Positions 1 through 6,570 of a stretch of 37,583 nt of DNA are shown here, in pieces; the stretch's first letter is position 1; each line of letters starts with the position of its first letter. The DNA lies in NCBI GenBank assembly GCA_964640965.1, contig CAZXJB010000008.1:1-37583 (forward strand), read 5' to 3'. Origin of the DNA: HRBIN12 sp964640965 (lineage in GTDB: Bacteria > Actinomycetota > UBA4738 > HRBIN12). Position numbers and translations under genes: made by a program. The notes beneath the pieces are model-generated. The model was not told where the DNA came from and searched no databases. It saw only the letters and a program-made list of their open reading frames with translations.

Positions 1-29
1 GGACCGAGCCTATCGCTCGGCGCCCGCGA

Positions 30-1133
30 TCAGGCCCGAGGCAGCGGGTTCACGCCGAGGGTCGCGACGAGGCTCCGCCGGGAACCGTCAGGGGAGATCA
101 CGACGAGCGGCACCCGGTCGCCCGGCGCGCGGGCGCGGATCAGCTCCCCCAGCGTGTCCGAGTCCGGGACCGGTTTCCCGTCGAAGGCGACGATGACATC
201 GCCCACCCGCACCCCCGCCTTGGCGGCGGGACCGCCCGAGGTGAGATCCACGACGTAGGCCCCCTCGGTCACCGGGAGGCCGAACTGGAAGGCCAGCGTC
301 TCGGTCACGTCCTCGGTGACCACGCCGAGGTAGGCGACGGGCGCCGCGGGGTGCTCGATGGCCCGCTCGATCGTCGGCTTGGCCGCGTCGATCGCGATCG
401 CGAACCCGATGTTCTCGGCCTGCCCGGCGCCGGCCGAGTTGATGCCGACGACCTCGCCCGCGAGGTTGAGCAGGGGCCCTCCGGAGTTGCCCGGGTTGAT
501 CGCGGCGTCCGTCTGGATCACGTGCGTGTACGTGCGCACGCCGTTCTCGCACACGCTCGGGTCGCAGGCCGGGTCCTGGGCGGTGATCGTCCGGTCCAGG
601 GCCGAGACGATCCCCGCCGTCACGGTCGGCCCGCCCTCGAGCGCGAGGGCGTACCCGATCGCCACGACCGGCTGCCCGAGCCGCAGCGCCGCCGAGCTCC
701 CGAGCGGGATCGTCGGCAGCCCCTGGGCGTCGATCTTCAGCACCGCCAGGTCGGCGGCCGGGTCGCCCCCGATGACCCTGGCCTCGTACCGCTGTGGGTC
801 CGGCGGCGGCGTGATGACCGTGATGCGTTGGGCCCGCTCGACGACGTGGTAGTTGGTCACGACGACGCCGTCGGCGCGGACGACGAAGCCGCTGCCGACG
901 CCCCGCCCCCCACCGCCGCCGAGCAGGGAGGGGCTGAACGTGTCGGTCGTGACGTTCACGACCGCGGGGCGGACGCGCTCGACGAGCTCCACGATGGTCT
1001 TCCCCCGCGCGTCGAGCGCCGGGGCCGCGTTCGCCGGCGGCGCCGGGGAGACCACGACCCTCTCGATCACGGTGCGCGTGCACGCCGTGAACGCGAGCAC
1101 CGCGAGGGTCACCGCGGCGAGCGCACGCTTCAT
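30..1133 (-). CDS. HtrA/DegP-type trypsin-like serine protease with PDZ domain, lipoprotein
   Basis: A 367-residue extracytoplasmic quality-control protease. The chosen ATG is preceded by AGGAGATCGG; an in-frame extension upstream has no ribosome site. Residues 1-17 form a signal peptide ending in a lipobox-like FTAC (Cys18), so the protein is probably lipid-anchored. The trypsin-like domain (about 45-245) carries the full triad: His96 in TNYHVV, Asp128 in ADLAVL and Ser217 in GNSGGP. A PDZ domain follows (about 270-360), with GPAAKAGVRVGDVI. An insertion with Cys190 and Cys195 lies between the Asp and Ser motifs and might form a disulfide, which fits an external location. The gene lies 87 bases behind metF and is separated from it by a possible terminator, so it is probably its own unit. 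Family assignment is secure; substrate unknown. Confidence 0.93.
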   Translation of the reverse strand: MKRALAAVTLAVLAFTACTRTVIERVVVSPAPPANAAPALDARGKTIVELVERVRPAVVNVTTDTFSPSLLGGGGGRGVGSGFVVRADGVVVTNYHVVERAQRITVITPPPDPQRYEARVIGGDPAADLAVLKIDAQGLPTIPLGSSAALRLGQPVVAIGYALALEGGPTVTAGIVSALDRTITAQDPACDPSVCENGVRTYTHVIQTDAAINPGNSGGPLLNLAGEVVGINSAGAGQAENIGFAIAIDAAKPTIERAIEHPAAPVAYLGVVTEDVTETLAFQFGLPVTEGAYVVDLTSGGPAAKAGVRVGDVIVAFDGKPVPDSDTLGELIRARAPGDRVPLVVISPDGSRRSLVATLGVNPLPRA

Positions 1134-1186
1134 CCGATCTCCTGCTGACCCGGGCCGGCCCGCGCCGGCCCCTCCCACCCTGCGTT

Positions 1187-1204
1187 CGCCGGGGGGCTCC
1201 GGCG
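1187..1204 (-). terminator. Possible terminator hairpin behind metF
   Basis: CGCCGG and CCGGCG arms enclose a six-base loop, starting 16 bases behind the metF stop. There is no T-tract, so this would be an imperfect intrinsic terminator or an mRNA 3'-end structure. The stem is short and such stems arise by chance in GC-rich DNA. Confidence 0.3.
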
Positions 1205-1220
1205 GGTTCTCGCCTCGAGG

Positions 1221-2168
1221 CTACCCCAGGCTCGGGGTCGCGTCCGGGTCCGGCCGCGGCAGGAGCCCCGCCTCCTCGATCACCCGGTGGAGCCCCTCCT
1301 CGTTGCGGATCGCCATCAGGTGGACGCCCCGGACCCCGGGGAGCTCGCGCACCTCCTGCACGATCTCGGTCGCGATCGATACGCCCTCCTCGGGCTGGCG
1401 CCCGGGCGGCGTCGCTTCCATGCGGGCGAGCACCTCCTCCGGGACGTCGATGCCGGGGACCTCGTCCCGGAGGTAGCGCAGGGCCCGTGCCGTCCTTGGG
1501 ACGAACACCCCGACCAGGATCGGGACGAGCCCGAGGAGCCCGAGGTCCTCCGCTCGGGCGAGGAACAGGCGCAGTCGCGGCAGGTCGAAGCAGATCTGGG
1601 TCTGGATGAACTCGGCCCCGGCCTCGATCTTCTTGCCGAGGCGCATCGGCCGGAACTCCAGGGGTGGGGCGAAGGGGTTCTCGACCGCCCCGATGAGGTA
1701 CTCGGGCGGGTGCTCCAGCCTGCGCCCCGACAGGTACACGCCCTCGTCCCGCAGGATCTTCGCGGTGCGGATGAGGTGGATCGAGTCGAGGTCGTACAGG
1801 GGCTTGGCCTCGGGATGATCGCCGGCCATGACGTCGTCCCCCGTCATGAGGCACACGTTGCGCACGCCGAGGGCCGCCGCGCCGAGCAGGTCCGCCTGCA
1901 GGGCGAGCCGGTTCCGGTCCCGGCACGTGAGCTGCACGATCGGCTCCACGCCGGCGTCGAGCAGGAGGTGCCCGGCGGCCACGCTCGACAGGTGCGGGTG
2001 GGCGGCGCTGTTGTCCGTGCAGTTCATCGCGTCGATCCGCCCGCGGAGCGCCTCCGCGATCCGACGGACGGCTCCGGGGTCGGCCCCGTCGACCGTCGGC
2101 ATCTCGGCCGTGACGACGAACGCGTCGGACCGCAGCAGGCGCTCGAGACGGCTGCGGGGCTCGCTCAC
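1221..2168 (-). CDS. metF: Methylenetetrahydrofolate reductase, MetF type
   Basis: A 315-residue FAD-dependent TIM-barrel enzyme that interconverts 5,10-methylene-THF and 5-methyl-THF. Family motifs are clear: VTAEMP near the N-terminus with the catalytic Glu at about residue 22, NCTDN, then QLTCRDRNR and GVRNVCLMTGD in the central barrel, followed by FIQTQICFD. The GTG start is preceded by GGGGAG, and its first bases overlap the stop of the upstream cysteine-rich gene (GTGA), which indicates translational coupling. The length is normal for a catalytic MetF without a regulatory domain. The neighbourhood (MetV-like protein, two DmdA-like proteins, Rieske oxygenase) suggests it may run toward methylene-THF to process demethylated methyl groups rather than serve methionine synthesis. 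That direction is inference. Confidence 0.93.
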   Translation of the reverse strand: MSEPRSRLERLLRSDAFVVTAEMPTVDGADPGAVRRIAEALRGRIDAMNCTDNSAAHPHLSSVAAGHLLLDAGVEPIVQLTCRDRNRLALQADLLGAAALGVRNVCLMTGDDVMAGDHPEAKPLYDLDSIHLIRTAKILRDEGVYLSGRRLEHPPEYLIGAVENPFAPPLEFRPMRLGKKIEAGAEFIQTQICFDLPRLRLFLARAEDLGLLGLVPILVGVFVPRTARALRYLRDEVPGIDVPEEVLARMEATPPGRQPEEGVSIATEIVQEVRELPGVRGVHLMAIRNEEGLHRVIEEAGLLPRPDPDATPSLG

Positions 2169-2611
2169 GGGTCTCCCCTCCCCTCGGAGGCGGCCCACCC
2201 CGCCGGCACGTGCGCGTCCCGGCGCGTCAGGAGGTTCTCCCATGAGGAGGTCTCCTGGAGGCGCCAGTCCACGGGTCGCTGGATGTGGCGCAGATGCTCG
2301 CGCCAGAGCGGGAGGCGCCGCGAGCCCTCCCACGCCTGCACCCACACGCACGGCCGGTGCGGCAGGACCTCGCAGCGGCCGTCCTGCAGGACCCCGCCGC
2401 AGGGCCCGTTGCGCAGGTTCTTCGGGCAGCGCATCGGGCAGGACAGGCCCGTGGAGTGCAGGATGCACTGGCCGCACATCCGGCAGTCGAAGAGCGCCTC
2501 CTTCGAGGCCCGCTCGAGCAGGAGGATCGCTCGCCGCGCCCCCCGCACCGGCGGGGCGGACGCGGGCGGGCGCCGATCGAGCCTCGGTGGCCTCCTCGTC
2601 GCCGCGGGCAT
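2165..2611 (-). CDS. MetV-like cysteine-rich partner of MetF (MTHFR C-terminal domain family)
   Basis: A 148-residue protein matching the MTHFR_C family, known in acetogens as MetV, the small partner subunit of MetF. Eight cysteines at 43, 46, 49, 58, 62, 71, 80 and 88 lie in the pattern C-x2-C-x2-C-x8-C-x3-C-x8-C-x8-C-x7-C, including the family hallmarks CPMRCPK, NGPCGG and RPCVWV. They could hold zinc and/or an iron-sulfur centre; the sequence alone does not decide. The ATG has AGGAGG upstream. The stop overlaps the metF start by four bases, so equal production and complex formation with MetF are likely. About 40 N-terminal residues are Arg/Pro-rich and may be disordered. Finding it next to demethylation-type genes rather than Wood-Ljungdahl genes is unusual. 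Confidence 0.82.
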   Translation of the reverse strand: MPAATRRPPRLDRRPPASAPPVRGARRAILLLERASKEALFDCRMCGQCILHSTGLSCPMRCPKNLRNGPCGGVLQDGRCEVLPHRPCVWVQAWEGSRRLPLWREHLRHIQRPVDWRLQETSSWENLLTRRDAHVPAGWAASEGRGDP

Positions 2612-2632
2612 CCGGCCTGCACCTCCTCCCGC

Positions 2633-3808
2633 TCAGCGGAGCGGCCGAGCGGGGACCTCCTTGTGCGGATCGACGAAGGGGATCGCGGCCGTCCGCCCAC
2701 GGACCGCCCCCTGCGGCGTCTGGACCTCGAGCTCGGTGCCGGGCGCCGCGAGCTCGATGGGGACCCACACGTAGCCGATGTTCCTCCGCAGCCCCGGGGA
2801 CCACACGGCGTCGGTGACGCGCCCCACGACGCGGCCGTCGTGCCGCACCGGCCAGAACCAGTCGAGCTCGGCCTCGAGCTCGGGCATGTCGATCTCGATC
2901 CCCACGAGCTTGCGGTCGACCCCCTCCCGGCGCAGCCGCTCGAGGGCCGCCTTGCCGAGGTAGTCCTGGGGCTGCTCCTCGACGAGTCGCTCCATCCCCA
3001 TGAGGTGGAGCGGCGTGTCCTCGATCGTCATGTCGGACCCGTGGTTGAAGATCCCCGCCTCGATCCGGCGGGCCTCGCACGGCGCGATGGGACGGATCCC
3101 GAACTCCTCCCCGGCCTCGAGGATCGCGTTCCAGAGCTCGGTCCCGCCCTCGGCGCCGAGGAGGTTCACCTCGAACCCCGGGACCGCCGTCCACCCGGTG
3201 CGGGTGATCACGACCGGCATGCCGCGGATCTCGAACCGGCCGCACCAGTAGTAGCGGAGGTCGTAGATGCCGGGGCCCACGAGCTTCTCGAGCGTCCTCG
3301 CCGACCTCGGCCCCTGGACCTGGCACGGGTACACCTCGGGGTAGGTCACCTCCACGTCCAGCCCCATGCCGGTGGCGATCCCCAGCACGTACAGGCCGGC
3401 GTCGGAGTCGGCGAGCTGCATCCACCAGCGGCCCTCGTCGACGTGCATCATCACGGGATCGTTCACGATGCCCCCGTCGGGCGCGAGGATCGGCATGTAC
3501 TTGCCCTGCCCGATGGCGCACCGGGTGAGGTCCCGGCACGTGAGCAGGTCCATCAGCCGGTCCGCGTCCGGCCCGCTCACCTCGACCGTGCGCTCCACCG
3601 CGACGTCCCAGAGCGTCACGTCGTTCACGAGCGCCCAGTACTCGACCTCGGGGTCGTCGTAGTACGACGGGATGAGCATGTGGTTGTAGACGTCGAAGGC
3701 CTTGCACCCCGCCGCGAGCGTCGCCTCGAAGAACGGCGAGCGCCGGTACCACGGTCCGAGGTACAGGGTGGTCGTGTGCGCCTTGATCGTCCCGCCGTCG
3801 GTCGTCAT
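2633..3808 (-). CDS. DmdA-like THF-dependent methyltransferase/demethylase, GcvT fold (paralogue A)
   Basis: A 391-residue GcvT-fold protein resembling dimethylsulfoniopropionate demethylase DmdA and related aminomethyltransferases. Family blocks run in order: VYNHMLIP, LWDVAVER, SGPDADRL, CRDLTRC, GKYMPIL, GGIVNDPV, QVQGPRS, VVITRTGW, ARRIEAGIFNHGSDM and, near the C-terminus, PFVDPHKEV. The start chosen is the ATG directly behind GGAGGGGAGGGGGCC; an ORF extension of 20 residues upstream is rejected because it would begin inside the operator region. It lies 21 bases ahead of the MetV-like gene. No gcvH or gcvP is nearby, which argues against a glycine-cleavage T-protein. The family transfers a methyl group from a small methylated compound to THF. 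The substrate here is unknown: DMSP, a betaine, or a methoxy compound as for LigM are all possible. Confidence 0.85.
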   Translation of the reverse strand: MTTDGGTIKAHTTTLYLGPWYRRSPFFEATLAAGCKAFDVYNHMLIPSYYDDPEVEYWALVNDVTLWDVAVERTVEVSGPDADRLMDLLTCRDLTRCAIGQGKYMPILAPDGGIVNDPVMMHVDEGRWWMQLADSDAGLYVLGIATGMGLDVEVTYPEVYPCQVQGPRSARTLEKLVGPGIYDLRYYWCGRFEIRGMPVVITRTGWTAVPGFEVNLLGAEGGTELWNAILEAGEEFGIRPIAPCEARRIEAGIFNHGSDMTIEDTPLHLMGMERLVEEQPQDYLGKAALERLRREGVDRKLVGIEIDMPELEAELDWFWPVRHDGRVVGRVTDAVWSPGLRRNIGYVWVPIELAAPGTELEVQTPQGAVRGRTAAIPFVDPHKEVPARPLR

Positions 3809-3859
3809 GGCCCCCTCCCCTCCGACGGAGCTCCTCGCCCCGACATCCATCGCCAGGCT

Positions 3860-3875
3860 TTGAATCATCGTTCAA
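3860..3875. promoter_or_regulatory. Palindromic operator candidate ahead of paralogue A
   Basis: On the minus strand this reads TTGAACGATGATTCAA: arms TTGAA/TTCAA with a six-base spacer, 51 bases upstream of the paralogue A start. It shares TTGAACG and TTCA with a perfect palindrome ahead of the Rieske gene (6472-6487). A -35-like TTGCAT lies just upstream on the minus strand, which would place this site over the spacer and -10, a typical repressor position. A TetR/AcrR-family regulator is the likely binder by site type; no regulator gene is in the window. Confidence 0.5.
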
Positions 3876-3931
3876 TCATCCCCCGCGATGCAACCCCCAT
3901 CCTCGCTCCGGCGGGAGCGGCGCCCGTCGCG

Positions 3932-5083
3932 CTAGGAGACCGGGATCTTCTTGTCCGGGTCCACGAAGGGCATCGGCACCACCGTGGCGGTCCTGGCCCC
4001 CCACTCGGAGTTCACCGTGAGGACGGTGCCGAGCTCCGAGCGCTCGACGGGGACCCACGCGTACCCGATGTTCTTCCGCAGCCGCGGCGAGTAGATCGCG
4101 GAGGTCACCTTCCCGATCTCCCGGCCGTCCTCCAGGACCGGCCACTTCTCGTCGTTCAGGGCGGGGAAGGGCTCGCCGTCGAGCTCGACGCCGACGATGC
4201 GGCGCTTCACGCCCTCGGCCTTGATCCGGCGGAGCGCCGGGAGCGAGATGCTCGCCTCGTCCGGGAGGTCCCAGTCGATCAGGCGCTCGAGCCCCATCTC
4301 GAGGGGGTTGTTCTCATAGGTCATGTCGGCGCCCCAGTTGAAGATGCCGCCCTCGATCCGCCGGATGTCGCTCGGGCCGGTGGCCTTGATGCTGAACTCT
4401 CGGCCCGCCTCCATGATCGCCTCGTACACGTCCACGCCGCGCGAGGGGTCGAGGGTGTAGACCTCGTAGCCGACCTCCGAGGTCCACCCGGTCCGGGTGA
4501 TGACGACCGGCACCCCGGCGATCTCCGCCCGGCGCCACCAGTAGTACTTCAGGTCCAGGATCTGCTCCCCCACGAGCTTGGCCATGAGCGGCTTGGACCT
4601 CGGCCCCTGGACCTGGAGCGGCGCGGCCTCGGCCTCACGGATCGTGACGTCGAGGTCGGGGTAGGCGTTCTTCAGCCCTCGCGCGAACAGCAGGGCATCC
4701 GAGGAGGCGAGCGCGAACCAGAAGGTGTCATCGTCCATCCGGGTGAGCACGGGGTCGTTGATGATCCCACCGTCCGAGTCGCAGATCATCACGTACTTGC
4801 CCTGCCCGACCGCGCACTTCGAGAGGTCCCGCGGGGTGAGGAGCTGCGCGAACCGGAAGCCGTCGGGGCCCGAGATCTCGAGGCAGCGCTCGACCGCCAC
4901 GTCCCAGAGGGTGACGTCGTTCAGGAGCGCCTCGAACTCCGCCTCGAAGGTGTCGAAGCGGATCGGGAACAGCATGTGGTTGTAGACCGTGTAGCCCTTC
5001 GGGTCCCGCTCCTGGGTCGACGGGAAGTACGGGGTGCGGCGCAGGCGCGCCCCGCGCTGCACCAGGCTCATGTCGAACGCCAT
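3932..5083 (-). CDS. DmdA-like THF-dependent methyltransferase/demethylase, GcvT fold (paralogue B)
   Basis: A 383-residue GcvT-fold protein, plainly related to paralogue A but well diverged from it. Shared blocks are VYNHMLFP, LWDVAVER, PRDLSKCAVGQGKY, GGIINDPVL, LQVQGPRS, VVITRTGW and IRRIEGGIFNWGADM. The N-terminus RRTPYFPSTQERDPKGYTVY resembles DmdA more than glycine-cleavage T-protein. The ATG is chosen for the perfect AGGAGG seven bases upstream; the longer frame to 5170 lacks a ribosome site. At the DM block it has FNWGADM where A has FNHGSDM, so the two proteins probably handle different substrates or form a mixed complex. It lies 156 bases behind the Rieske gene, with a hairpin between. 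The family call is strong; the exact reaction is inference. Confidence 0.85.
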   Translation of the reverse strand: MAFDMSLVQRGARLRRTPYFPSTQERDPKGYTVYNHMLFPIRFDTFEAEFEALLNDVTLWDVAVERCLEISGPDGFRFAQLLTPRDLSKCAVGQGKYVMICDSDGGIINDPVLTRMDDDTFWFALASSDALLFARGLKNAYPDLDVTIREAEAAPLQVQGPRSKPLMAKLVGEQILDLKYYWWRRAEIAGVPVVITRTGWTSEVGYEVYTLDPSRGVDVYEAIMEAGREFSIKATGPSDIRRIEGGIFNWGADMTYENNPLEMGLERLIDWDLPDEASISLPALRRIKAEGVKRRIVGVELDGEPFPALNDEKWPVLEDGREIGKVTSAIYSPRLRKNIGYAWVPVERSELGTVLTVNSEWGARTATVVPMPFVDPDKKIPVS

Positions 5084-5107
5084 CCGGATCCTCCTCGCCT
5101 GCTCGCA

Positions 5108-5129
5108 GGCGCGGTCCTCCGACCGCGCC
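5108..5129 (-). promoter_or_regulatory. Perfect 9-bp hairpin ahead of paralogue B
   Basis: GGCGCGGTC and GACCGCGCC flank a four-base loop in the leader of paralogue B, ending about 25 bases before its start codon. It could be an mRNA processing or stabilising structure between the Rieske gene and the methyltransferase gene, or a partial terminator. No T-tract follows it. Confidence 0.4.
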
Positions 5130-5239
5130 GCCCCCCACCGGGGCGCGGGGGTATCGTGCGCCGCACCCACGGGGGCGCCAACCGGCGGCCCTGACCAGGG
5201 GTCAACGTCGCGCCGCCGGCGCGGGCCGTCCGGGGCGGA

Positions 5240-6433
5240 TCAGGCGGAGCGGACGGCCGGCTCGACCCGCGGCGGGGTCGAGGCGACCCCGTCGAGGTAC
5301 GCCCGCGCGACCATCGCCATGAAGATGCGGACCTCGTCCTCGTTGCGGGCGAAAGGCCCCTGGCGGTACCCGCTCGAGGTGAGCCCTCGGTGCACCGACT
5401 CGCACGCCGCCCAGTCCTCGCGGTTGGTGATGTCCCAGAACTCGGCCGCGTAGGACGGGTCGAAGTCCGGCCGCTCACGCGCCTCGGGCGGGAACAGCCA
5501 GAGGCACTCCACCTTCGTCTCCCCGGGCCCGAGCGGCTCGAACCGGTGGGTCATGACGTAGTCGGGGTGCAGGCTGATCAGGAGGTTCGGGAACAGCCCG
5601 TAGTAGGAGACCTCCCGCGCCTGCTTGTCGTTCAGGCCGCGGATCCGCACGCCCTTGGACCCGCCCGTGAGCGACATCGTCTCGGCGAAGTCCATGAGCT
5701 CCATGGACCCGCCCACCCACAGGCCCTCCTGCGGATGGTTCTCGCCCGAGTCGGGCGGCGACACCTTGCACAGCGCCGGGTGGATGCTCGGGCAGTGGTA
5801 GCACTCGTGGTAGTTCTCGGTGATCGTCTTCCAGTTCGCCCGCACGACGTACTCGTGCCCGGCCCCGACGAACATCCGCTCGGGCTCCCAGGGCGCGACG
5901 AACCCCTCGAGGTTGCCGACCCACTCCTCGAAGGGCACGGCGTCCCCGCTCGCGTTCACGAAGACCCACCCGTGCCACTCCGCCACGCGGGCCGGGATCA
6001 GCGGGTAGTGGGTCCGGTCGAACCCCGACACCTCGCCGAATCGCGGCGCGGCCCGCAGGGCGCCGTCGAGCCCGTACACCCAGGCGTGGTACGGGCACTT
6101 GATGACCCGCTCGTTCCGGCTCTCCCCCGGATACAGGAGCTCGTGCCCGCGGTGACGGCAGGAGTTGTGGAACCCGCGGAGCGCGCCGTCCTCCCCCCGC
6201 ACGAGGAGGATGCCCTCGTCGCCGAGGCGCACCGCGCGCTGGTCACCGGGCTCGGTCAGGCCATCGGTCCGGCCGACGCAGACCCAGCCCCCCACGAACA
6301 GGTGCTCGAGCTCCCAGGCGAAGACCTCCGGCGAGGTGTAGGCCTCGGCCGGCAGGGTCCGGCTCGCCGCGAGCGTCGGCCGGAGCGCGGGCTCCAGGCT
6401 CGCGGGATCGATGGGCGCTGGACGCCGCTGCAT
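5240..6433 (-). CDS. Rieske non-heme iron oxygenase, large subunit (GbcA/choline-monooxygenase type)
   Basis: A 397-residue aromatic-ring-hydroxylating-type oxygenase subunit. The Rieske [2Fe-2S] ligands are Cys92/His94 (SCRHRGH) and Cys113/His116 (CPYHAW). The mononuclear iron site is ENYHECYHCPSIHP, with His213 and His218 as ligands and Asp340 in REDWAACES as the probable third. The NWK...ENY-ECYHC form is typical of enzymes that oxidise N-methyl groups of quaternary amines, such as glycine betaine monooxygenase GbcA and choline monooxygenase, rather than aromatic dioxygenases. No reductase (GbcB-like) is in the window, so electrons must come from elsewhere. A palindromic operator lies just upstream, and the DmdA-like, MetV-like and metF genes follow. 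A demethylating monooxygenase is the best reading; the substrate is not determined. Confidence 0.9.
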   Translation of the reverse strand: MQRRPAPIDPASLEPALRPTLAASRTLPAEAYTSPEVFAWELEHLFVGGWVCVGRTDGLTEPGDQRAVRLGDEGILLVRGEDGALRGFHNSCRHRGHELLYPGESRNERVIKCPYHAWVYGLDGALRAAPRFGEVSGFDRTHYPLIPARVAEWHGWVFVNASGDAVPFEEWVGNLEGFVAPWEPERMFVGAGHEYVVRANWKTITENYHECYHCPSIHPALCKVSPPDSGENHPQEGLWVGGSMELMDFAETMSLTGGSKGVRIRGLNDKQAREVSYYGLFPNLLISLHPDYVMTHRFEPLGPGETKVECLWLFPPEARERPDFDPSYAAEFWDITNREDWAACESVHRGLTSSGYRQGPFARNEDEVRIFMAMVARAYLDGVASTPPRVEPAVRSA

Positions 6434-6471
6434 GAACGCATCACCCCCACCCGGACGTCGTCCGCAGAACC

Positions 6472-6487
6472 TTGAACGGCCGTTCAG
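6472..6487. promoter_or_regulatory. Perfect palindromic operator ahead of the Rieske gene
   Basis: TGAACGGCCGTTCA (6473-6486) is a perfect 14-bp palindrome; the matched element with flanks is TTGAACGGCCGTTCAG. It starts about 12 bases downstream of the promoter -10 box and 39 bases ahead of the start codon, where a bound repressor would block transcription. The related site at 3860-3875 suggests one regulator controls both ends of the cluster. Confidence 0.6.
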
Positions 6488-6498
6488 GCCGTGCCCGC

Positions 6499-6507
6499 AG
6501 CCTAGCA
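6499..6507 (-). promoter_or_regulatory. Extended -10 promoter element of the Rieske gene
   Basis: The minus strand reads TGCTAGGCT, an extended -10 (TGN plus TAGGCT). A start site about seven bases later would lie directly ahead of the palindrome at 6473-6486. No good -35 box is visible. Confidence 0.4.
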
Positions 6508-6570
6508 GGTCATGAGCCCGAGGGGAAGGAGCGCGGCTGACCCCGGGTCCGCGGCCCTCTCAGGCACCCA

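Noticed and set aside
88..1926. Long open frame of 612 codons on the minus strand
   Set aside because: It overlaps the htrA-like gene and metF in another frame and its product is a low-complexity Arg/Gly/Pro string, typical of shadow frames in GC-rich DNA.
2633..5083. Glycine cleavage T-proteins
   Set aside because: Gene order lacks gcvH and gcvP, and the blocks VYNHM, LWDVAVER and NDPV with a partner MetVF fit the DmdA/LigM side of the fold better.
2285..5194. Plus-strand open frame of 969 codons
   Set aside because: It is the antisense shadow of the two DmdA-like genes and shows no domain or ribosome site.
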